Assembly (NCBI RefSeq): GCF_004194535.1
Contig: NZ_CP025781.1
Span: 682,001 to 746,000, forward strand
DNA from: Iodobacter fluviatilis
Lineage (GTDB): Bacteria > Pseudomonadota > Gammaproteobacteria > Burkholderiales > Chitinibacteraceae
Reading direction: 5' to 3'
DNA: 64,000 bases
The translations under genes were made by a program, and so were the position numbers. The notes beneath the pieces were generated by a model, which searched no databases, was not told the origin of the DNA, and saw only the letters and a program-made list of their open reading frames with translations. Shown in pieces: positions 59,594 through 64,000 of the stretch; within the stretch, counting starts at the first letter, position 1; the number at the start of each line of letters is the position of its first letter.

Positions 59594-60358
59594 TTATGGC
59601 AATTGGCTAAAAACGTTTCGCACGCGCGCTAAATCTTCTGGCGTATCGACTCCGGCAACGGGCGCATGAGCAGTAATATGCACACCAATAGCGTAACCAT
59701 GCCACAGCACGCGCAGTTGTTCCAGCGCTTCAATCGATTCGATGTAGGATGGCGACAGTTCTCGGTAAGTTCGGAGGAACCCAGCACGGTAGCCATAGAT
59801 CCCAATATGCCGTAAGGGCATTAAATCTGGGGGCAATACCGAGCGATCATGCATAAATGCATCGCGTGGCCAAGGAATAGGCGCACGGCTAAAATACATA
59901 GCGCGCTGCTTTGCATCTAAAACTACTTTTACTACATTTGGATTAGCAAAATCAGCGGCATTATCAATAGTGTGGCAAGCGGTGGACATAGCAAGGCTAG
60001 CATCTTCAATCAACTTTGCCGCCACCGCATCAATCAAGCTTGGATCAATCAAGGGCTCATCACCCTGCACATTCACCACCACGGCATCATCGCTTAAACC
60101 CAGCAAATCGACCATTTCAGCGAGGCGATCTGTGCCGCTTGGGTGATCATCCCGCGTTAAAATAGCACGATAACCGGCAGCCTCTACTGCAGCTTTAATT
60201 TGCTCATCATCGGTGGCTACGCAAACTAAGCTTGCCGAGGATTTAAGCACCTGCTCAATCACCCTTACCACCATAGGTTTGCCGCCAATATCGGCTAGCG
60301 GTTTATTAGGCAGACGGGTAGATTTAAGCCGAGCGGGGATAAGTGCAACAAAACTCAC
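59594..60358 (-). CDS. kdsB: 3-deoxy-manno-octulosonate cytidylyltransferase
   Basis: 254 residues. CMP-Kdo synthetase activates Kdo for the inner core of lipopolysaccharide. The nucleotide-binding start is [33 protein letters not shown], followed by [23 protein letters not shown] and [11 protein letters not shown], all typical of Kds[18 protein letters not shown] is another signature. Its ATG overlaps the stop of the Trm112-like gene by four bases, so expression is coupled. The lpxK gene further upstream serves the same lipid A/LPS pathway. Confidence 0.96.
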   Translation of the reverse strand: MSFVALIPARLKSTRLPNKPLADIGGKPMVVRVIEQVLKSSASLVCVATDDEQIKAAVEAAGYRAILTRDDHPSGTDRLAEMVDLLGLSDDAVVVNVQGDEPLIDPSLIDAVAAKLIEDASLAMSTACHTIDNAADFANPNVVKVVLDAKQRAMYFSRAPIPWPRDAFMHDRSVLPPDLMPLRHIGIYGYRAGFLRTYRELSPSYIESIEALEQLRVLWHGYAIGVHITAHAPVAGVDTPEDLARVRNVFSQLP

Positions 60359-60537
60359 CGAACTTCTTCCGTAGCAGCAAGCTCACGCGCTTCAGCTTGC
60401 AACATCACAGGGATGCCGTCTTTTATTGCATAGGCCAAGCGATCGGCTTTGCAGATCAATTCTTGTTGGCTTTTTTCATAAGTCAGCGGGCCTTTGCAGA
60501 CCGGACAAACTAAAATTTCTAATAACTTTGCATCCAT
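60355..60537 (-). CDS. Trm112/YcaR family small protein
   Basis: 60 residues. It starts [21 protein letters not shown] with the CPxC motif of Trm112-like zinc ribbon proteins and ends [14 protein letters not shown], exactly the YcaR pattern. Only one CxxC is visible, as in many bacterial members. Eukaryotic Trm112 activates methyltransferases; in bacteria a comparable partner role is suspected. It is linked to kdsB by a four-base overlap, and to lpxK by operon context, the usual arrangement in beta- and gammaproteobacteria. Confidence 0.93.
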   Translation of the reverse strand: MDAKLLEILVCPVCKGPLTYEKSQQELICKADRLAYAIKDGIPVMLQAEARELAATEEVR

Positions 60538-60695
60538 TAGGCATTCTCTCGCTATTTATCGATGAAGTACGCTATTTTCCAGCGGGCAAGAGCCCGCTTG
60601 GTGATAACGCACAAACCTTACCGTAGTGGTGATTACAGCGTTTGCTTTGAGCAAACTTGCCCTCGAAAGCGACGGTAAGGCTATGAAATTTGTAA
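60538..60695. repeat. Intergenic inverted repeat between ycaR and lpxK
   Basis: CCTTACCGT near 60619 is repeated in inverse as ACGGTAAGG near 60673, framing ~50 bases that include GCGTTTGCTTTGAGCAAAC, itself a hairpin. A similar CTTACCGTAGG occurs at 33741. Origin unknown. Confidence 0.5.
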
Positions 60696-61673
60696 TTACC
60701 GCGTGCTCAGCATATTCATTTTTTGCCCCAGCCAGCCAGCAAGGTCAGGCGTTAAGCTTGCGCTTATTGGCAGAGCCCAGATTCTAACATCAGAGAGGCC
60801 TGCTAGCTTCACTGCATCTTTTTCTGTAACCAGAATAATGTCGGCATCAGGTAAATCTTGCTGGCTAAATTGATGATGATCAGCAAAAGCGTGCTCAGTA
60901 AATTCTAATCCGAGCGCTGTTAAAGTATTAAAAAAACGCTGCGGATGACCGATTCCACATACGGCGGCAAGACGTTTACCCTGCCATGATTGCCGCGCCG
61001 CGCCGGTTAAAGAATAAAACTCCCCAGGCAATAAAGACATCTGAAAGCACTCTGCCTGCCCTGGCAACCGCTCAGCACCATTCACCACCACCGCATCTAC
61101 CGTTTTTAGCCGCGACACAGGCTCACGCAAGGGCCCAGCGGGAAGCAAAGCCCCATTACCATAGCCACGAGCACCATCAACCACACACAGCTCTAAATCT
61201 CGCTGCAGCCGATAGTGCTGTAAGCCATCATCACAGAGCAAAATATTCACTTCTGGGTGTGCGGCCAAGAGGGCCGCGCCTGCGGCTGCACGATCTGCAA
61301 AAACATAAACCGGCACACCAGTGGCTCTGGCTAATAATATGGGCTCATCGCCGCTTTGGGCGGGATCGCTATCTTTGCTCACAGCTAAAGGAACAAGCGT
61401 CTTGCCGCCATAACCACGCGAAATAATGCCAGGAGAAAACCCCTGAACCAGCAAGCTTTGGGCTAGATAAATAGTCAGCGGTGTTTTGCCCGTACCCCCT
61501 ACCGTAATATTGCCAACCACAATGACTGGCACTGGCAAGCGCACACTTTGCTTTAATCCCAAGGTAAACAAGGCACGGCGCGCAGCACCTATTCCAGCAA
61601 ACAAAATAGATAACGGGCGCAAAAGGTAGGAAAGGGGATGGTGAGGCGTGTACCAGATACGATCAAGCAGCAT
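60696..61673 (-). CDS. lpxK: Tetraacyldisaccharide 4'-kinase
   Basis: 325 residues. LpxK phosphorylates the 4'-position of the lipid A disaccharide at the inner membrane. The N-terminal segment contains a hydrophobic helix (YLLRPLSILFAGIGAARRALF), then the P-loop VVGNITVGGTGKTPLTIYLAQ, GIISRGYGG, DEPILLARATGVPVYV, LLCDDGLQHYRL with the catalytic DDGLQH, and a C-terminal FADHHQFSQQDL. Length matches E. coli LpxK (328). It follows exbD by 32 bases, as in other Neisseriales. Confidence 0.96.
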   Translation of the reverse strand: MLLDRIWYTPHHPLSYLLRPLSILFAGIGAARRALFTLGLKQSVRLPVPVIVVGNITVGGTGKTPLTIYLAQSLLVQGFSPGIISRGYGGKTLVPLAVSKDSDPAQSGDEPILLARATGVPVYVFADRAAAGAALLAAHPEVNILLCDDGLQHYRLQRDLELCVVDGARGYGNGALLPAGPLREPVSRLKTVDAVVVNGAERLPGQAECFQMSLLPGEFYSLTGAARQSWQGKRLAAVCGIGHPQRFFNTLTALGLEFTEHAFADHHQFSQQDLPDADIILVTEKDAVKLAGLSDVRIWALPISASLTPDLAGWLGQKMNMLSTR

Positions 61674-61705
61674 CGGCCCGCCTCACTTGCATTGCAATAA
61701 ACAAC

Positions 61706-62128
61706 TTACTTCGCATTCGTCTGCGTAGCAAAGGTCAATTTGCCATAGCCCGCAATGCGTGCCGCTTCCATCACATTAACAACGGTTTGATGAGCGCTTT
61801 GAGCATCCGCATTGATGATAATCATCGGGTCTGCCGTAGCCCCCGCTGCACGGCGCAATAGCAGGGCAAAATCATCAGCCGTGCTAAAGGTGGTGGCATT
61901 ACCATTGACGCTGTACTGGCCATTGGCTGAAATCGCCACATTGATAGACTGCGGCTGTTTATCCGGTGATTTTTCTGCATCTGCCGTAGGCAAGGTGATT
62001 TTTAGCTCCGCAAACTTAGAGTAAGTTGTCGTTGCCATCAGAAAAATCAAAATCACCAAGAGCACGTCAATCAACGGTACAAAGTTAATTTCCGGCTCTT
62101 CACGATGACGTCCTTTACGAAAATTCAT
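61706..62128 (-). CDS. exbD: ExbD/TolR-type biopolymer transport protein
   Basis: 140 residues: one transmembrane helix (INFVPLIDVLLVILIFLMATTTY) whose LIDVLLVILIFLM carries the proton-path aspartate of ExbD/TolR, then a periplasmic domain (LKITLPTADAEKSPDKQPQ and onward). It forms the proton-driven motor with ExbB, transmitting energy through TonB to outer-membrane receptors. Spacing of 2 bases to exbB means one operon. TolR would look the same in outline; the lpxK neighbourhood favours ExbD. Confidence 0.9.
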   Translation of the reverse strand: MNFRKGRHREEPEINFVPLIDVLLVILIFLMATTTYSKFAELKITLPTADAEKSPDKQPQSINVAISANGQYSVNGNATTFSTADDFALLLRRAAGATADPMIIINADAQSAHQTVVNVMEAARIAGYGKLTFATQTNAK

Positions 62129-62130
62129 GA

Positions 62131-62739
62131 TTAATTCCGTTCGCCGTGTACAACTTCCACCAGTTTAACGGCCTGCTGCTCCATTTCCACCAGAAAGCCA
62201 TCTACCTTACCTCGGAAAAAACGATAGAACATCAGAGCAGGCACAGCCACAATAATCCCGAATGCCGTGTTGTACAGCGCCACAGAAATCCCATGCGCTA
62301 GCGCGGCTGGGTTGGCAGCACCTGTTGGTGATTGTGAACCAAAAATTTCGATCATTCCGATCACGGTGCCAAACAACCCTAATAGCGGCGTTACTGCAGC
62401 CAGCGTACCCAGCATCGGCAAATAGCGCTCTAGGTCGTGAGCAATTACACTTCCCGCTTCTTCAATAGACTCTTTCATAATTTCACGGGAGCTGCGAACA
62501 TTCTTCAGGCCTGCCGCTAAAACACGGCCCAATGGGCTGCTAGCAGACAATTTACCCAGCATTTCGGCATTCACGCCTTGGCCGCGATAGTCTTGCACCG
62601 CACGCGCTAACAAGCCATCAGGCAAAATTTGGCTTCGGCGTAAAGAAAGAAAGCGTTCAATGATGATTGTTACAGTGGCAACAGAAGCGGCGATAATGAG
62701 CCAGATCGGCCAACCGGCCGCTTCAATAATAGCAAGCAT
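62131..62739 (-). CDS. exbB: ExbB/TolQ-type proton channel protein
   Basis: 202 residues with three transmembrane helices: WPIWLIIAASVATVTIIIERFL, then YLPMLGTLAAVTPLLGLFGTVIGMIEIF and GISVALYNTAFGIIVAVPALMFYRFF. The last two contain the conserved TPLLGLFGTVIGM and ALYNTAFGI segments of ExbB/MotA/TolQ channels. It is the first gene of the block exbB-exbD-lpxK-ycaR-kdsB-adk. Together with ExbD it should power the haem receptor at 37790 by way of the TonB-like fusion, if that gene is active. It is divergent from xseA. Confidence 0.92.
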   Translation of the reverse strand: MLAIIEAAGWPIWLIIAASVATVTIIIERFLSLRRSQILPDGLLARAVQDYRGQGVNAEMLGKLSASSPLGRVLAAGLKNVRSSREIMKESIEEAGSVIAHDLERYLPMLGTLAAVTPLLGLFGTVIGMIEIFGSQSPTGAANPAALAHGISVALYNTAFGIIVAVPALMFYRFFRGKVDGFLVEMEQQAVKLVEVVHGERN

Positions 62740-63231
62740 GTGTTTAATCCTGAGGCACGATTAGAAGCGCGTAACTTTAACGGGATTAAGGGGCGGGGGG
62801 AAGCACTGTGCACTAACAAAAACACCCAAAGTGCATTCTCACTAAAATGCTGATCCGTGTTTAGATCTGTGTTTAGAGCGATAAAATGCTTATTTCCCTT
62901 GTTTTTAAAATCACAAATTATGCAAAAATCCCACTTATTCAGCGGCGTTATTCTGCAACTGTGCCACACAAAAGATGGCTAAGCCCGTGATCTGCCATGG
63001 TTTTTTTATTGTCAACCGCTCTGTGGATAACTTTGTGCACAATATTCAATAAAAGCATTAAATAGCGTGTAAGCGCAAAAATGTGCAACTACACATTCTA
63101 CATAATGATTTATTAATACATATATAAATCAACAAGTTAAAGCATAATTCTCTACTACAACACTCACAGTCATACGCAAATCGTTAGTTTGCGCCATTTT
63201 GTGGATTAAACAGATCCAAATCGAGATTTTC
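62740..63231. other. Divergent intergenic region between exbB and xseA
   Basis: About 490 bases, AT-rich, with promoters expected for both directions. A perfect DnaA-box sequence occurs at 63022-63030. Nothing else is recognised. Confidence 0.5.
63022..63030 (-). promoter_or_regulatory. Perfect DnaA-box 9-mer
   Basis: TGTGGATAA is the exact inverse of TTATCCACA. Only one box is seen, with no dnaA or dnaN nearby, so it is not an origin; it may be a titration or regulatory site, or chance. Confidence 0.4.
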
Positions 63232-64000
63232 ATGAATTTGTCAAGTACAAACGGCGTCATTTTAACCGTTGCAGAACTCAACAACCGCGCCAAATCGCTG
63301 CTAGAAAGTTGTTTTCCTTTGTTGTGGGTGGCAGGTGAAATTTCAAATTTTAAACGTTACGATTCAGGCCACTGTTACTTCAGCTTAAAAGACTCAAAGG
63401 CACAAGTAAGGTGTGTGATGTTTCGCAATCGGGCTGCATTAATTGATTTTCAGCCTCGTGAAGGAATGCAAGTCGAAGCTCGCGCACTGGTTTCCTTGTA
63501 TGAAGCACGCGGTGATTTTCAACTCACCATTGAGGCCCTGCGCCCCGCTGGTTTGGGTGCTTTATTTGCTGCCTATGAAAAACTCAAACAAAAATTAGAA
63601 TTAGAAGGTTTATTTGCGCCAGAGCGTAAAAAACCCCTGCCCGCTTTTCCACGCGCCGTTGGCATCGTCACCTCACCCGCCGCTGCCGCACTCGCAGATG
63701 TGATTGCCGCCTTGCAACGCCGCATGCCCAGCTTGCCCATCATTCTTTATCCCACCCCAGTACAAGGGCTAGATGCCGCAGCACAGATTGCCAGTGCCAT
63801 CCAAAAAGCCAATCAGCGCCAAGAAGTAGATGTACTGATTGTGTGCCGAGGCGGCGGCAGCCTAGAAGACTTATGGTCGTTTAATGAAGAAGTAGTGGCA
63901 CGCGCCATTGCCGCTTGCACCATTCCGCTGGTGAGTGGGATAGGCCATGAAACCGACTTTAGCATCGCCGATTTTGTTGCCGATGTCCGTGCAGCCACGC
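63232..64000 (+). CDS. xseA: Exodeoxyribonuclease VII large subunit, N-terminal part
   Basis: 256 residues of a protein that runs off the window. It starts at ATG 63232 ([16 protein letters not shown]). The N-terminal OB fold is visible ([36 protein letters not shown]), followed by the catalytic-domain motifs [48 protein letters not shown] and [23 protein letters not shown], all highly conserved in XseA. With XseB it degrades single-stranded DNA from both ends in repair and recombination. The frame is intact as far as it is seen. Confidence 0.95.
   Translation, partial: MNLSSTNGVILTVAELNNRAKSLLESCFPLLWVAGEISNFKRYDSGHCYFSLKDSKAQVRCVMFRNRAALIDFQPREGMQVEARALVSLYEARGDFQLTIEALRPAGLGALFAAYEKLKQKLELEGLFAPERKKPLPAFPRAVGIVTSPAAAALADVIAALQRRMPSLPIILYPTPVQGLDAAAQIASAIQKANQRQEVDVLIVCRGGGSLEDLWSFNEEVVARAIAACTIPLVSGIGHETDFSIADFVADVRAAT

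Noticed and set aside
63022-63030. DnaA box as a sign of a replication origin
   Set aside because: Only one perfect box is seen, without dnaA, dnaN or a box cluster.

Overview
The window looks like chromosome of a betaproteobacterium of the Neisseriales, perhaps close to Iodobacter. This is an inference from the housekeeping proteins, the exbB-exbD-lpxK-ycaR-kdsB-adk gene order and the moderate GC content; no taxonomic marker gene is complete here. It combines conserved core blocks with a large, repeat-rich accessory zone. There is one RNA gene, a tmRNA at 6390-6754. I see no rRNA, tRNA or CRISPR array.

Layout. 1-1054: end of a secreted zinc metalloprotease. 1207-6209: core genes (SlyD-type PPIase, a Bcp-like protein lacking its catalytic cysteine, the ribosomal oxygenase RoxA, a DUF7931-like protein, a small lipoprotein, ubiG, gph). 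6390-6754: ssrA. 6800-25240: AT-rich accessory zone. It holds a hypX-like gene broken by one amber codon, an amidohydrolase, a histidine decarboxylase, an orphan ToxR/ToxS-like pair, a decayed lipoprotein, a large Ig-repeat lipoprotein, a solute-binding protein and a putative effector with an IQ motif. Several small inverted-repeat elements and a family of group II introns sit among these genes. 25267-28730: META lipoprotein, bioH, a frameshifted bioF and a decayed molybdopterin-domain gene. 28796-37002: HD-GYP protein, GH13 amylase, FecI/FecR pair and a chemotaxis receptor. 37790-42659: probable haem uptake locus (STN-type TonB receptor, haem oxygenase, DUF454-TonB fusion). 43159-47517: two convergent toxin genes, an aerolysin homologue and a pertussis-S1-like ADP-ribosyltransferase with a large N-terminal module. 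47901-48956: two genes arranged as integron cassettes. 49410-52050: a Tle1-type (DUF2235) phospholipase effector with two DUF3304 lipoproteins. 52572-55258: ada-alkB-alkA adaptive response operon. 55579-58709: HD-GYP protein and hybrid histidine kinase. 58906-62739: adk, kdsB, ycaR, lpxK, exbD, exbB. 63232-64000: start of xseA.

How the parts fit. A Fur-like box before the FecI-type sigma gene and another before the receptor suggest that iron starvation switches on haem capture. The receptor would import haem, the haem oxygenase would open it, and the DUF454-TonB fusion would energise transport, possibly with the ExbB/ExbD pair near 62 kb. Aerolysin, the ADP-ribosyltransferase toxin, the IQ-motif protein and the Tle1 effector make this a toxin- and effector-rich genome.

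The most unusual structural signal is the group II intron family. Two full copies, one 5'-truncated copy and two short relics all sit immediately after a GGGTCAGNN-like motif in the terminal inverted repeat of miniature elements. Five reading frames are broken by one-base losses or in-frame stops, four of them at G/C homopolymers. These could be phase variation, decay or sequencing error, and raw reads are needed to decide.
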